Shown here in pieces: positions 32,801 to 42,699 of a stretch of 64,000 nucleotides of DNA. This DNA is from Candidatus Fermentithermobacillaceae bacterium. GTDB taxonomy: Bacteria > Bacillota > Sulfobacillia > Fermentithermobacillales > Fermentithermobacillaceae. The notes beneath the pieces are model-generated. The model made no database searches, was not told the DNA's origin, and saw only the letters and a program-made list of their open reading frames with translations. How positions within the stretch are numbered: position 1 is the first letter of the stretch; the number at the start of each line of letters is the position of its first letter. Location: contig DUSI01000036.1 in NCBI GenBank assembly GCA_012842685.1, positions 1 through 64,000 on the forward strand, given 5' to 3'. The position numbers and the translations under genes were made by a program.

Positions 32801-34903
32801 ATGAGTGACCTAAGATCGCTACTTCATCCCAAGTCGATAGCCGTTATCGGCGCATCCAAAACTCCCGGCAAGATAGGCAACGCAGTCATCGAAAACATCA
32901 AGGCCAGCGGATACACCGGTGAGGTCTACCCCATCAACCCCAAGGAAACGGAAATCGCAGGCTACAAAGCTTATCCCAACATCAAAGACGTTGGGAAGCC
33001 CATTGACGTAGCAGTTTTCTGCGTACCTGCTGCCGCGTCCCTGGCCGTGGCTGAAGACTGTGGACAGGCCGGGGTGAAACATCTCATCGTCATCACGGCA
33101 GGCTTCAAAGAGATCGGCCCTGAAGGCAAGAAGCTCGAAGAGGACCTCGTCAAGATCGCCCGCAAGTACGGCATGAGGATCACGGGTCCCAACAACCTCG
33201 GCGTCATGGATACCCATACGCCCATGAACGCTACGTTCGCCAAGGACTTCGCCTTGAAAGGCAACATCGCGTTTATCTCACAGAGCGGCGCGTTGTGTGT
33301 TGCCATCCTCGACTGGAGCTTCCAGCGCGGGCTCGGCTTCAGCCAGTTCATAAGCATCGGCAACAAGGCGGACCTCAACGAGGCCGACTTTATCGAGGCC
33401 GTGGCGGAAGACCCCAACACCAAGGTAATCTGCCTCTACCTTGAGGACGTAGTGAACGGCGACAGGTTCATCGAGGCTTGCCGCAAGGCCACTCCGAAAG
33501 TACCGGTCATCGTCTTCAAGTCGGGTATCACCGCAGCTGGAGCCAAGGCCGCGTCGTCCCATACCGGCGCTCTCGCAGGGTCCAACACCGCTTATGACGC
33601 GGCTTTCAGGCATGCAGGCGTGATTCGGGCCAAGACCATGACCGAGCTTTTCGACCTGGCCGACGCCTTCACCAAGCAGCCCGTGCCGAGGGGCAAGAAC
33701 GTGGTCGTGGTCACCAACTCCGGCGGCCCGGGAATCGTTGCTTCGGACGCCGTCGAGACCCTCGGACTCACGATGGCCCGCTTCACCGAGGAGACTCTCA
33801 AGGAACTCCGGGAGAAGCTGCCTCCGACCGCCAACATCCACAACCCCGTGGACGTCGTCGGAGATGCCCATGCGGACAGGTACAAGATTGCCCTTGATAC
33901 CACGCTTAAGGATCCGAACGTCGACGCCGCAGTGGTGCTCCTCAGCCCCACCGCGGTTCTGGACATCGAAGAAGCTGCCCGCATAACCATCGAGGCTGCC
34001 AAAGCTCACCCGGACAAGGCCGTCGTGGCCGCGTTCATGGGAGGCGCCAAGGTGGACGCCGGCGTCAAGCTCTTGCAGGCCAACGGTATCCCCACCTACA
34101 CCTTCCCGGAGCCCGCTGTCGCGACTCTGCGCGGTATGGTGGAGTACGGGAAGCTGCGTAGCGAAGTCGCCGCGAGCACCGAGTGGACCTTCGACGATGT
34201 GGACAAGGCTGGAGTCAAGGCGATATTCGACAAGGTACGTGCCGATGGCAGGGACCTCCTCCTTGGGCCCGAAGCCGCCCAGGTTGCAGAGCTCTACAAG
34301 ATCCCGGCCGCGCCTTCCAAGCTGGCAACTGACGCGGACGCCGCCGTTGCCGCCGCCGAGGCCATCGGTTACCCGGTGGTTATGAAGATCGCCTCGCCCG
34401 ACATCATGCACAAGACCGATGTCGGCGGAGTCAAGGTCAATCTCAACACCAAGGAAGAAGTTGTCGAGGCCTTTGGCGCGATTATGGAAAGCTGCAAGAA
34501 GGCCGAGCCGAACGCCCGCATCTACGGCGTGGAAGTCCAGAAGATGATGCCCAAGGGCGACGAGCTCATCATCGGTATGACCAAGGATCCGACCTTTGGA
34601 CCGATGATCGCGTTCGGTTCCGGCGGTATCCTGGTGAACCTGCTCCAGGATGCCTCCTTCAGGCTCGCCAAGGGGCTTTCCAAGAGCGAGGTCGAGCAGA
34701 TGATCACCGAGACCAAGGCGTACACGCTGCTTAAGGGCTTCAGGGGTGCTCCGCCGGACGACATCCCCGCCCTCGTGGAAGCCATCGGTCGCGTGGCCCA
34801 GCTCTGCAGGGACTTCGACGAGATCGCCGAGCTCGACGTGAACCCGGTCTTCGCGTATCCGAAGGGACTATCCGCCCTCGACGTGAAGATCAAGCTGAAG
34901 TAA
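32801..34903 (+). CDS. acd: ADP-forming acetyl/acyl-CoA synthetase (fused alpha-beta)
   Basis: Interconverts acyl-CoA, ADP and phosphate with the free acid, CoA and ATP, giving substrate-level ATP in fermentation of acids or amino acids. The N-terminal CoA-binding domain (SIAVIGASKTPGKIGNAV) and succinyl-CoA-synthetase-like flavodoxin domain contain the phospho-histidine site SSHTGALAG; the C-terminal ATP-grasp (beta) domain has YPVVMKIASPDIMHKTDVGG. Alpha and beta parts are fused, 700 residues. The ATG at 32801 was preferred, with GGAAGGTG 12 bases upstream; the GTG at 32786 would add five residues. Substrate cannot be fixed from sequence. A terminator follows. Confidence 0.9.
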   Translation: MSDLRSLLHPKSIAVIGASKTPGKIGNAVIENIKASGYTGEVYPINPKETEIAGYKAYPNIKDVGKPIDVAVFCVPAAASLAVAEDCGQAGVKHLIVITAGFKEIGPEGKKLEEDLVKIARKYGMRITGPNNLGVMDTHTPMNATFAKDFALKGNIAFISQSGALCVAILDWSFQRGLGFSQFISIGNKADLNEADFIEAVAEDPNTKVICLYLEDVVNGDRFIEACRKATPKVPVIVFKSGITAAGAKAASSHTGALAGSNTAYDAAFRHAGVIRAKTMTELFDLADAFTKQPVPRGKNVVVVTNSGGPGIVASDAVETLGLTMARFTEETLKELREKLPPTANIHNPVDVVGDAHADRYKIALDTTLKDPNVDAAVVLLSPTAVLDIEEAARITIEAAKAHPDKAVVAAFMGGAKVDAGVKLLQANGIPTYTFPEPAVATLRGMVEYGKLRSEVAASTEWTFDDVDKAGVKAIFDKVRADGRDLLLGPEAAQVAELYKIPAAPSKLATDADAAVAAAEAIGYPVVMKIASPDIMHKTDVGGVKVNLNTKEEVVEAFGAIMESCKKAEPNARIYGVEVQKMMPKGDELIIGMTKDPTFGPMIAFGSGGILVNLLQDASFRLAKGLSKSEVEQMITETKAYTLLKGFRGAPPDDIPALVEAIGRVAQLCRDFDEIAELDVNPVFAYPKGLSALDVKIKLK

Positions 34904-34993
34904 TGCCTGCGTAAAGATGGCGCCTGGCGCTCGTAGATGGGCAGGGCGCTGTTCGAGGCAACTCGAGGCAGGCTGAGAAAGTACGGCATGAAC

Positions 34994-35030
34994 AAGACGG
35001 CTGCTCACGACAGTGGGCAGCCGTCTTTGA
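34994..35030 (+). terminator. Terminator after the acyl-CoA synthetase gene
   Basis: An 11-bp perfect stem AAGACGGCTGC/GCAGCCGTCTT (34994-35004 and 35017-35027) extended by CAC/GTG near the loop and followed by T. It lies 90 bases behind the stop and may also act for the convergent minus-strand pmbA gene. Confidence 0.75.
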
Positions 35031-35130
35031 CTCTCCTTCTGGGTCTGGACGGTCGGCGGGTCCCTGGCTGATTCCGGTGTACATGAAACCTGCTCAAGTA
35101 CCGCCTTGGGAAATCCTGTGTCCGGTGAGG

Positions 35131-36465
35131 CTAGAACTCAGTTGTCCCGGTAAAGGTGAATCCCCGGACCCTGATCGCCGGGCAGACCACCGTCAAGATC
35201 CCCGTGAGCACTTTCTGGGGCGAAAGGGCATCTACCCTTGATAGAGCGCCGAGCACGCTTTCGGTAAAGCGGAGGTTCTTCACTCCCCGGACGATCCTGC
35301 CGTCTTCGATGAGGAAAGTGCCGTCCCTCGTCATACCGGTGATTATGGACTTTACAGGGTGGACCACATTCACGTAGTGGAACCGCGTGACCAGTACGCC
35401 CTTCTTAGTGGACGCGATCATATCTTCCACGCTGGTTTCTCCGCCGGCCATGAAGAGGTTTATCGGGAGCGACGGGATGAAAGCCATCTCACCCAGGGAG
35501 TGGCCGGTTGGCTCAGTCCCCTCCTTGGCGGCAGTCAATGAGTCGTAAACGACGCCTCTTGCCACTCCGTTCTCAATGAGCATCACTCTCTTCTTTGGGA
35601 CTCCCTCAAAGTCGAAGGGCATCGGGCAGCCGGCGGGATCGAGGCCATCGTCCCATATGGTGATATTATCGCCCGTTATCTTCTCTCCCATCTTGCCGGA
35701 CATGAAGCTGGCTCCCTCGCGGTAGCTTGCGCCAGAGAATCCCATAAAGGCGAGGTACATGAGCATATCCCTCACCGCCAGAGGCTCAAGGATGACGTCG
35801 TACTCCCCCGCCGGGATAGAAGTGGGCTCCTGTCCGGCCAGGCACTTCTCTATCGCTGTGTGGGCAACCTCGCTGGGGTCAACGCGAGCCACATCCAAGC
35901 CGGCGCTCTCGGCGTAGCCCGTCGAGGTAGGGCCCATTGCGACGCATGTCATGGATGCCTCAGAACGGGCGTAGTATGCTCTCACGCCCTTTGAGCTTCC
36001 CACCGCGAGCTCAAAGGCTCCGGTTGAGAGGGCTCCGGCGGCCGAGATACCCTTGGCTCTTGCCATGCTCACCGCCCTGGCTACGTAGGCCGCCCTGAGG
36101 TCAGGCGGGCAGCTCAAGGTGGAGTCGTAGAGGGCCACCGGTCCTTCGGGTATGGGCATGGGTTCAGGCAAGCCCGGGAAATCGGGTTCTTCGGGCACGA
36201 GCCGGGAAAGGGCGTCTGCCGCGAGGACCGTCTTCACGAGTGATTCCCTGTCGACCTGGTTGGTAGACGCCTTCCCGATCCTCTTGCCGTTCACGGCGCG
36301 GACTATCACTTCAGTATCGCTCTGGGCGACGTTTTGGTGGATGTGGTTCTCGGTGTACCTGGTGAGGCTCTGGTCCTGCCCCATGATCACGACCTCGAGC
36401 TCCTGGGACTTAGACGCCTCAAGGCAGGTATCTATGACCCACAGGGCTTTGTCTTTTCCGAGCAC
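35131..36465 (-). CDS. pmbA: PmbA/TldE-like protein of the TldD/TldE protease family
   Basis: Member of the TldD/PmbA family; in E. coli TldD and TldE form a heteromeric metalloprotease acting on peptides such as microcin precursors. Family features include the N-terminal SLTRYTENHIHQNVAQSDTE and the C-terminal region SLPINLFMAGGETSVEDMI. There is no HExxxH zinc motif, which marks it as the TldE-like, non-catalytic partner. No tldD gene is adjacent. The GTG at 36465 has AGAGGTGG five bases upstream; a GTG three codons earlier is an alternative. 444 residues. Confidence 0.85.
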   Translation of the reverse strand: MLGKDKALWVIDTCLEASKSQELEVVIMGQDQSLTRYTENHIHQNVAQSDTEVIVRAVNGKRIGKASTNQVDRESLVKTVLAADALSRLVPEEPDFPGLPEPMPIPEGPVALYDSTLSCPPDLRAAYVARAVSMARAKGISAAGALSTGAFELAVGSSKGVRAYYARSEASMTCVAMGPTSTGYAESAGLDVARVDPSEVAHTAIEKCLAGQEPTSIPAGEYDVILEPLAVRDMLMYLAFMGFSGASYREGASFMSGKMGEKITGDNITIWDDGLDPAGCPMPFDFEGVPKKRVMLIENGVARGVVYDSLTAAKEGTEPTGHSLGEMAFIPSLPINLFMAGGETSVEDMIASTKKGVLVTRFHYVNVVHPVKSIITGMTRDGTFLIEDGRIVRGVKNLRFTESVLGALSRVDALSPQKVLTGILTVVCPAIRVRGFTFTGTTEF

Positions 36466-36578
36466 GGAAACCACCTCTTTCTTATGTGAAGGGGGCTTTC
36501 TCGCCGTAAGGGGCTACCGGAAAGACGCCTGACCTTTCCCGCGCGGCGACTATGCGCCCGGCACTCGGGCGTTCAGGT

Positions 36579-37418
36579 CTACTTCCCTGCCGCCTCTCTA
36601 AGCCGCTCGACCACTTCGTAGGGTACAACGACGCTTCCCAGATCTCCTCCCTCGCCCTTGCCGAGGCCATGGAAATCCGACCCGCCGGTGGGGATGAGAT
36701 TGTACTCCTTCGCGAGGTTCAGGCATTTTTCCACCATGGAATGGTCGTGTTCGGGGTGGTATGCTTCGATTCCCTGGAGGCCGTTTTCAACGAGGATCTT
36801 GATGATACTGAATGAGCGAGCGGTACCTGGGTGGGCCCACACCGGTACCCCGCCGGCTTCCCGGACCGCCCTTACGCACTCTTCGGGACTCAGGTGGAAG
36901 CGTTCTACGTAGGCGGGCCTCCCCATTCCGAGGTAGCGGTCGAAGGCGTCCTTTATAGAGGTCACGTACCCGCGCTCGAGCATCGCCTTGGCAACGTGAG
37001 GCCGGCCTACCGACTCCCCTGAGGCCAGCTCGAACACCCTGGACTCTTCTACCGGCATGCCCAGGGCCTTGAGTTTCTTGACGGTTTCGGCGACCCTCCG
37101 TCGTCGCGAGTCCTGAAGGCGCGTTAGGAGGTCGGACAAAGGCCCTCGGGAAATAGGGATGTAGTACCCCAAAATGTGGAGTTCTCTGCCTTTCCATTCG
37201 CTGTTCAGCTCAACGGCGGGGACGACCTCTACTGAGGAGATAGGAGAGGATAGCCCTTCCAGAGCCCTGAGCCCGGCTGTGGTATCGTGGTCGGCTATCC
37301 CCACTGCCTTTAGACCCTTTGAGGCCGCGTAACAAAGGACTTCCTGGGGCGACAGAAGCCCATCTGACGCCGTTGTGTGAACGTGAAGATCGCAGGCCTG
37401 TTTCGGAGTGGCATCCAC
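36579..37418 (-). CDS. PHP-domain phosphoesterase
   Basis: Polymerase and histidinol phosphatase (PHP) fold metal-dependent phosphoesterase. Metal-ligand motifs appear in order: DLHVHTTASDGLL (residues 10-22), ADHDTT, a Glu in VPAVELN, HPGTAR and the final GGSDFHG. The relatives include E. coli RNase AM/YciV, a 5'-3' exonuclease also degrading 3',5'-nucleoside bisphosphates; that activity is plausible but not proven. The GTG start overlaps the spoVS stop by one base (TAGTG), showing coupling. Confidence 0.88.
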   Translation of the reverse strand: MDATPKQACDLHVHTTASDGLLSPQEVLCYAASKGLKAVGIADHDTTAGLRALEGLSSPISSVEVVPAVELNSEWKGRELHILGYYIPISRGPLSDLLTRLQDSRRRRVAETVKKLKALGMPVEESRVFELASGESVGRPHVAKAMLERGYVTSIKDAFDRYLGMGRPAYVERFHLSPEECVRAVREAGGVPVWAHPGTARSFSIIKILVENGLQGIEAYHPEHDHSMVEKCLNLAKEYNLIPTGGSDFHGLGKGEGGDLGSVVVPYEVVERLREAAGK

Positions 37419-37720
37419 TAGTCTCTAGGTCCCACTATAAGCTTTATGGCCGTCCGTTCCTGACCGTCGATGATGATGTCCGTGAAGGCCGGGACGCAGA
37501 CCAGGTCGATGCCGCTGGGGGCTACAAATCCTCGGGCTATGGCTACCGCTTTAATGGCCTGGTTCACGGCGCCTGCCCCGATCCCCTGTATTTCCGCGTA
37601 TCCCCGTTCTCTGATAACTCCGGCCAGGGCACCGGCCACCGCGTTAGGATTTGACCGAGACGAGACCTTGAGAACTTCGACCTGTGGCGTTTCCTGACGG
37701 TCTACGTTGCTTACTCCCAC
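37418..37720 (-). CDS. spoVS: SpoVS, stage V sporulation protein S
   Basis: Small Alba-like protein affecting spore coat assembly and septation in Bacillus. The core VEVLKVSSRSNPNAVAGALA and IQGIGAGAVNQAIKAVAIAR is nearly identical to the family. The common form has 86 residues; here an extra 14 precede it. The GTG at 37720 was chosen because GGGGGGA lies six to seven bases upstream, and the more upstream ATG codons have no ribosome binding site. The rny-ymdB-spoVS order matches Bacillus. Confidence 0.94.
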   Translation of the reverse strand: MGVSNVDRQETPQVEVLKVSSRSNPNAVAGALAGVIRERGYAEIQGIGAGAVNQAIKAVAIARGFVAPSGIDLVCVPAFTDIIIDGQERTAIKLIVGPRD

Positions 37721-37847
37721 GCTTATCCCCCCACGTGCTGTGACAGAAGTTGTATGAGACATCAAGTTATGGTAGTTCATTTCCAATTCTAAGACGGCAG
37801 GGTGATTTTGGCAAGAGAAAATTGTTTGACGAGCACAAAGGGCGTTT

Positions 37848-38630
37848 CTATTCCAAAATCCTGAATCGTTCGATGGAGTGGGCCTTGCCCTTTGTGTCGA
37901 TGGAGCAGAATACGCCGCAAAGCTGTCTCTTTCCTTTTGCGGGTTCGTGTCTTACAGGCATCTGGGTGAGGAATCGTTTGAGGATGATTTCCTTCTTGAC
38001 GCCGATCACTCCCTCGTAGCTTCCGGTCATCCCGACGTCGGTGATGTAGGCCGTGCCGCCCGGGAGTATGGTCTCGTCGGCGGTCTGCACGTGGGTGTGT
38101 GTGCCGAATACCGCGCTCACCCGCCCGTCCAGGTAGTACCCCATGGAGATTTTCTCCGAGGTGGCTTCGGCGTGGAAGTCGACGACGATGACCGGCGTCG
38201 TTACCTTCAGCTTTCCTATCTCTACGTCGAGGGTCCTGAAGGGGCAGTCGAGGTCCTGGGGCGAGTACACCCTGCCGCAGACGCTTACGACGCCCACTTG
38301 CTGCCCGCTCCTCGTCTGGAATACTCCCGAACCCTTCCCAGGCACTCCGGGAGGGAAGTTGGCGGGCCGCAGGATCCTCTTCTCGCTGTCTAGTACGGGA
38401 TATATCTCTTTCTTGTCCCAAATGTGATTGCCAGAGGTCATGACGTCCACGCCCATGGCGAAGAGCTCATCGGCGACCTCTGGGGTGAGTCCGGCCCCTC
38501 CCGCTGCGTTCTCGCAATTGGCGATGACCAGGTGGGCGTCGTAACGTTCCACGAGGCCGGGCAGTTGCTCTTTCAGGAACGACCTCCCCAGAGAGCCGAA
38601 GATATCGCCGATGAAAAGGATGTTGATCAA
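37848..38630 (-). CDS. ymdB: YmdB, cyclic-nucleotide phosphodiesterase/metallophosphoesterase
   Basis: Calcineurin-like phosphoesterase of the YmdB family, with activity on 2',3'-cAMP in Bacillus and an effect on biofilm formation and RNase Y function. Metal ligands are in ILFIGDIFGS, ANCENAAGG, TSGNHIWD, VVDFHAEATSE and GTHTHVQT. Length 260 is normal. The TTG at 38630 was chosen since AGGTGG precedes it and it matches the family N-terminus; a GTG three codons earlier directly follows the previous stop. It is read downstream of rny and one unknown gene. Confidence 0.93.
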   Translation of the reverse strand: MINILFIGDIFGSLGRSFLKEQLPGLVERYDAHLVIANCENAAGGAGLTPEVADELFAMGVDVMTSGNHIWDKKEIYPVLDSEKRILRPANFPPGVPGKGSGVFQTRSGQQVGVVSVCGRVYSPQDLDCPFRTLDVEIGKLKVTTPVIVVDFHAEATSEKISMGYYLDGRVSAVFGTHTHVQTADETILPGGTAYITDVGMTGSYEGVIGVKKEIILKRFLTQMPVRHEPAKGKRQLCGVFCSIDTKGKAHSIERFRILE

Positions 38631-38639
38631 GACGCCCAC

Positions 38640-39194
38640 CTACTTGTCAAACACCAGCACTTTTTCGCCCTCTCTCAGGGCGACCAGCTTGCGGGTGCTT
38701 TCCAGATTTCTCACTTGGTTTACGCTGTCCTGGAGAAAGACTCTCGCCGAGGCGTTCATATCGTCGCCGTAGGCGGAGGCGTCCCCTTCGCCTGACGCGT
38801 AGAGGATCTTCACCTTGCTCCCAAGGAGCTCTACGGTTAGGTTCAGCTCACCGGGCGAAAGAGACGCGATGTCGCGCTCGATGAGCAAGCAGTAATAGCC
38901 GTCCATCTTCTCCCACATGCATTCCGTGATGTGCGCCCTCGTGCCCGTGAGGTCGAAATAGACGCCCACGGAATCCAGGTAGGACTTCACGACATCTTTC
39001 CTCTTCTTGGCGCTTATGGGCCCCTTGCAGAGGAACGCGAGGTTCAGCGCCTTCCGCTTGGGGTCGTACGTAACCCTCGATACCTGAGGGTAGGCCACAA
39101 GGAGGGTTGCGAGTATCTCCACGTCCTTGCTGGACGGTCTAACGGAACCTGCCTGGGGGATTCCCCCATTTCTCACGGGTGCTCTTCTTGCCAA
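38640..39194 (-). CDS. Hypothetical protein between rny and ymdB
   Basis: An unrecognised 184-residue soluble protein. The first 20 residues are basic and low-complexity; a globular alpha/beta region follows, including ILATLLVAYPQVSRVTYDPK, KKRKDVVKSYLDSVGVYFDL and MWEKMDGYYCLLIERDI. No catalytic motif or membrane segment is visible. The start is TTG with AAGGAGA eight bases upstream, itself placed right behind a 10-bp hairpin. Insertion between rny and ymdB suggests a link to RNA turnover or sporulation, which is inference only. Confidence 0.75.
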   Translation of the reverse strand: MARRAPVRNGGIPQAGSVRPSSKDVEILATLLVAYPQVSRVTYDPKRKALNLAFLCKGPISAKKRKDVVKSYLDSVGVYFDLTGTRAHITECMWEKMDGYYCLLIERDIASLSPGELNLTVELLGSKVKILYASGEGDASAYGDDMNASARVFLQDSVNQVRNLESTRKLVALREGEKVLVFDK

Positions 39195-39208
39195 CGGTAT
39201 CTCTCCTT

Positions 39209-39239
39209 GTCGCCTGCGACCGGAAAGGCCGCAGGCGAC
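39209..39239 (-). repeat. Intercistronic hairpin between rny and the hypothetical gene
   Basis: A perfect 10-bp stem GTCGCCTGCG/CGCAGGCGAC (39209-39218 and 39230-39239) with an 11-base loop. On the minus strand it ends two bases before the AGGAG of the next gene; no T-tract, so it is a processing, stabilising or translational element rather than a terminator. Confidence 0.7.
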
Positions 39240-39258
39240 GGGTTAATGCGTGAGGCGG

Positions 39259-40788
39259 CTACTTGGCGTAGCTAACCGCTCTCGTTTCTCTGATCACTAC
39301 GACTTTGATCTGGCCCGGGTACTCTATATCCCTCTCGATCTTCTTCACTATATCCCGTGCCAGCCGTACCGCCCCGAGGTCGTCGATTCTCTCGGGTTTT
39401 ACCATGATCCTGATCTCGCGTCCCGCCTGGATGGCGTAGCTTTTGTCCACTCCTTCGAAGGAGTTGGCGATCTCTTCTAGTTTCTCCAGGCGCTTCAGGT
39501 ACATCTCCAGGGTCTCCCGGCGCGCACCGGGCCTGGCCGCGGAGATGGCGTCTGCGGCAGCCACCAGGAACGCCTCGATGGACTGGGCCTCGACGTCTCC
39601 GTGGTGGGCCTCCACGGCCCGGATGACGTCTTGGGACTCGCGGTACCTCCTCAGGAGGTTCACGCCTATGGCGACGTGGGACCCTTCGACCTCATGGTCC
39701 ACGGCCTTGCCGATATCGTGCAAGAGCCCGGCCCTCTTCGCCACGGCCACGTCGGCCCCGATCTCGGCCGCCATGGTGGCGGCAAGCTGGGCGACTTCAA
39801 TCGAGTGCTTGAGCACGTTCTGGCCGTAGCTGGTGCGGAATCTGAGACGTCCCAGGAGCTTTATGAGCTCCGGATGCAGGCCGTGCACGCCCAAGTTCAG
39901 AGCCGCCTGCTCGCCTTCTTGTTTGATGAGGGCCTCGACCTCTTTCTGGGCCTTCTCCACCATCTCCTCTATGCGGGCAGGGTGTATCCTGCCGTCGGAG
40001 ACCAGCCGCTCCAGAGCCAGCCTGGCGACCTCTCTCCTAATGGGGTCGAACCCCGACAGGATCACCGCCTCGGGGGTGTCGTCGATGATGAGGTCTACGC
40101 CGGTCAGAGTCTCCAAGGCCCTGATGTTCCGCCCTTCACGCCCGATGATCCGCCCCTTCATCTCGTCGTTGGGGAGCTCGACCACCGATACGGTGTTCTC
40201 CGCGACGTGATCGGCGGCGCACCTCTGTATGGCAAGGCTGATGATGCTCCTCGCTTTGGCTTCGGCCTCATCTCTGGCCTGGGCCTCGGCGTCCCTGATG
40301 AGACGCGCGGTTTCCTCTTTCAGAGCGTCCCTGACTTCGCCCAGGATGCGCTCCCTGGCCTCATCCCTGGATAGCCCGGAGATCCTCTCCAGCTCCTTGA
40401 GGGCTTGCTCGTGGAGGGCCTCCAAGGCCTTGCTCTTCTCCATGAGGGCCCTCTCTTGCCTGGCCAGGTTCTCTTCTTTCTGGCTGAAGAGCTCTTGCCT
40501 GCGGTCGAGGGCTTCCTCCTTATTGATAAGGCGCCTTTCGATGCGCTGCAGTTCCTGGCGGCGTTCCCGTACTTCCCTTTCCAGCTCTTCTCTCAGTCTT
40601 CCGGCTTCATCGCGGGCTTCAAGCAGTATCTCACGCTTTTTGGTCTCGGCAGCCTTGATCGCGTCGTCTACAATTCGTTTGGCTTCTGCTTCCGCCGACT
40701 TGATCTTCGCCTCTCCGACGGCTTTTCTGATAGCGTAGCCCGCTAGCGTACCTACGAGTAACGTGATCAAGGGTACGATCCACTGCAT
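39259..40788 (-). CDS. rny: RNase Y, membrane-anchored endoribonuclease
   Basis: Main initiator of mRNA decay in many Firmicutes. An N-terminal membrane helix (about residues 3-20) is followed by a long charged coiled coil (about 25-200), a KH RNA-binding domain ([20 protein letters not shown]) and the HD domain with [12 protein letters not shown] and VEAHHGD. Length 509 is typical. The ATG at 40788 follows an ideal GGAGGTGA; upstream in-frame codons overlap that site. An intrinsic terminator-like hairpin lies only 26 bases upstream. Confidence 0.96.
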   Translation of the reverse strand: MQWIVPLITLLVGTLAGYAIRKAVGEAKIKSAEAEAKRIVDDAIKAAETKKREILLEARDEAGRLREELEREVRERRQELQRIERRLINKEEALDRRQELFSQKEENLARQERALMEKSKALEALHEQALKELERISGLSRDEARERILGEVRDALKEETARLIRDAEAQARDEAEAKARSIISLAIQRCAADHVAENTVSVVELPNDEMKGRIIGREGRNIRALETLTGVDLIIDDTPEAVILSGFDPIRREVARLALERLVSDGRIHPARIEEMVEKAQKEVEALIKQEGEQAALNLGVHGLHPELIKLLGRLRFRTSYGQNVLKHSIEVAQLAATMAAEIGADVAVAKRAGLLHDIGKAVDHEVEGSHVAIGVNLLRRYRESQDVIRAVEAHHGDVEAQSIEAFLVAAADAISAARPGARRETLEMYLKRLEKLEEIANSFEGVDKSYAIQAGREIRIMVKPERIDDLGAVRLARDIVKKIERDIEYPGQIKVVVIRETRAVSYAK

Positions 40789-40814
40789 CCAGGTCACCTC
40801 CTCCAAGAAACGCG

Positions 40815-40843
40815 AAAAACCAGACAGCCACCGGCTTATCTGG
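40815..40843 (-). terminator. Terminator-like hairpin in the rny leader
   Basis: On the minus strand CCAGA-TA-AGCC, a GGT loop, GGCT-G-TCTGG form a nearly perfect stem followed by five T residues (A at 40815-40819 on the plus strand). It ends 26 bases before the rny ATG and 10 bases before its Shine-Dalgarno. It could end the recA-recX transcript and also attenuate rny. Confidence 0.7.
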
Positions 40844-40880
40844 CAGGACGCGAAACTCAGGCCGAATTGGAGGTGCTTCT

Positions 40881-40901
40881 GGAACTCTCTAGCTCAGTTC
40901 C
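40881..40901 (-). repeat. Second hairpin in the rny leader
   Basis: A 6-bp stem GGAACT/AGTTCC (40881-40886 and 40896-40901) with a 9-base loop lies 38 bases upstream of the terminator-like hairpin in the 278-base recX-rny gap. The rest of the gap shows no recognised riboswitch. Confidence 0.45.
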
Positions 40902-41066
40902 TCAGGTGAGATATAAAGCCTCGCCCTCGCCGGCGGTGAAGCCCGCCCGGGGCTAAGCCAAAGGTTCGCACAACTCCAATCGAAACGCACAGCGTACGCC
41001 CAGTGGGCCTGCCCGCTGCGCGAAGCGCTAAGGTCTCCATTAACCAAGTTATCTCGGTCATAGATG

Positions 41067-41582
41067 TCAGCCGTCGCTTATGCCAGAATCCAGTTGGCCG
41101 TCCCCGGCGGCTGGGCCGGTCCTTCTGAGCGCCGAGGATATCGCCTCGTAGCCGAAGCCCCGCCTTTGGAGCCACCGGGCCAACCGTTCGCGTTCTTTTT
41201 CAGTTGTCAGTCCTCTTCTCTTTTCGCCGAGGTACTTCCGGACTGCCAGGGTCGCCAGTTCCTCTTCCCTGAGTCCGTCGAAGACCTCGCCCACAACTTC
41301 CTCGATCAGCTCTTTGTCGAAGAGCCTCTTGGAGAGTTCGAACACCGCTCTCTTTCTCCCGATGGGGCACGTGTCCATCATCGAAGAGAGGATCTCCCGG
41401 CAGTAGCTCCTATCGTCCAGGTATCCCCACTCGATAAGTTTTCCTATCGCGGTCTCGGCGTCGCTATCTGAATATCCTTTCCGCCTCAGAGACTCTCTCA
41501 TCTGTCCTCTTGAGACCCGCCGTCTCGAGAGGATCCCCAAGGCGGAATCGATAGCCGTGCCCTTTGAACCTCCGCGTGCCAT
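41067..41582 (-). CDS. recX: RecX, regulator of RecA
   Basis: Binds RecA filaments and modulates strand exchange. The 171-residue protein is made of three-helix RecX repeats: an N-terminal module (LGILSRRRVSRGQMRESLRRKG), IGKLIEWGYLDDRSYCREIL, then FDKELIEEVV, and the C-terminal LARWLQRRGFGYEAISSAL. The ATG lies six bases behind the recA stop, so recA and recX are co-transcribed. Confidence 0.92.
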   Translation of the reverse strand: MARGGSKGTAIDSALGILSRRRVSRGQMRESLRRKGYSDSDAETAIGKLIEWGYLDDRSYCREILSSMMDTCPIGRKRAVFELSKRLFDKELIEEVVGEVFDGLREEELATLAVRKYLGEKRRGLTTEKERERLARWLQRRGFGYEAISSALRRTGPAAGDGQLDSGISDG

Positions 41583-41588
41583 CGGAAG

Positions 41589-42620
<1,032 letters not shown>

Positions 42621-42670
42621 TCACTCAACCTCCAGATTCTGCCACGTCCCTGGCAGCACCTTCCTATATG

Positions 42671-42699
42671 AGTATAGCATCACGGCTCCCGGGTCACAA
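42671..42699 (-). promoter_or_regulatory. Candidate SigA promoter of recA
   Basis: On the minus strand TTGTGA (42694-42699) and TATACT (42671-42676), preceded by TGC as an extended -10, are 17 bases apart. It overlaps the 3' end of thpR, so recA can be read separately from the upstream cinA-thpR genes. Confidence 0.6.

Noticed and set aside
33278-34411. 377-codon minus-strand frame inside the acyl-CoA synthetase gene
   Set aside because: Antisense shadow; the plus-strand gene is intact with all motifs.
40894-41175. 93-codon minus-strand frame between recX and rny
   Set aside because: Overlaps the recX end in another frame, starts without a ribosome binding site and is Arg/Gly-rich as expected of non-coding GC-rich DNA.
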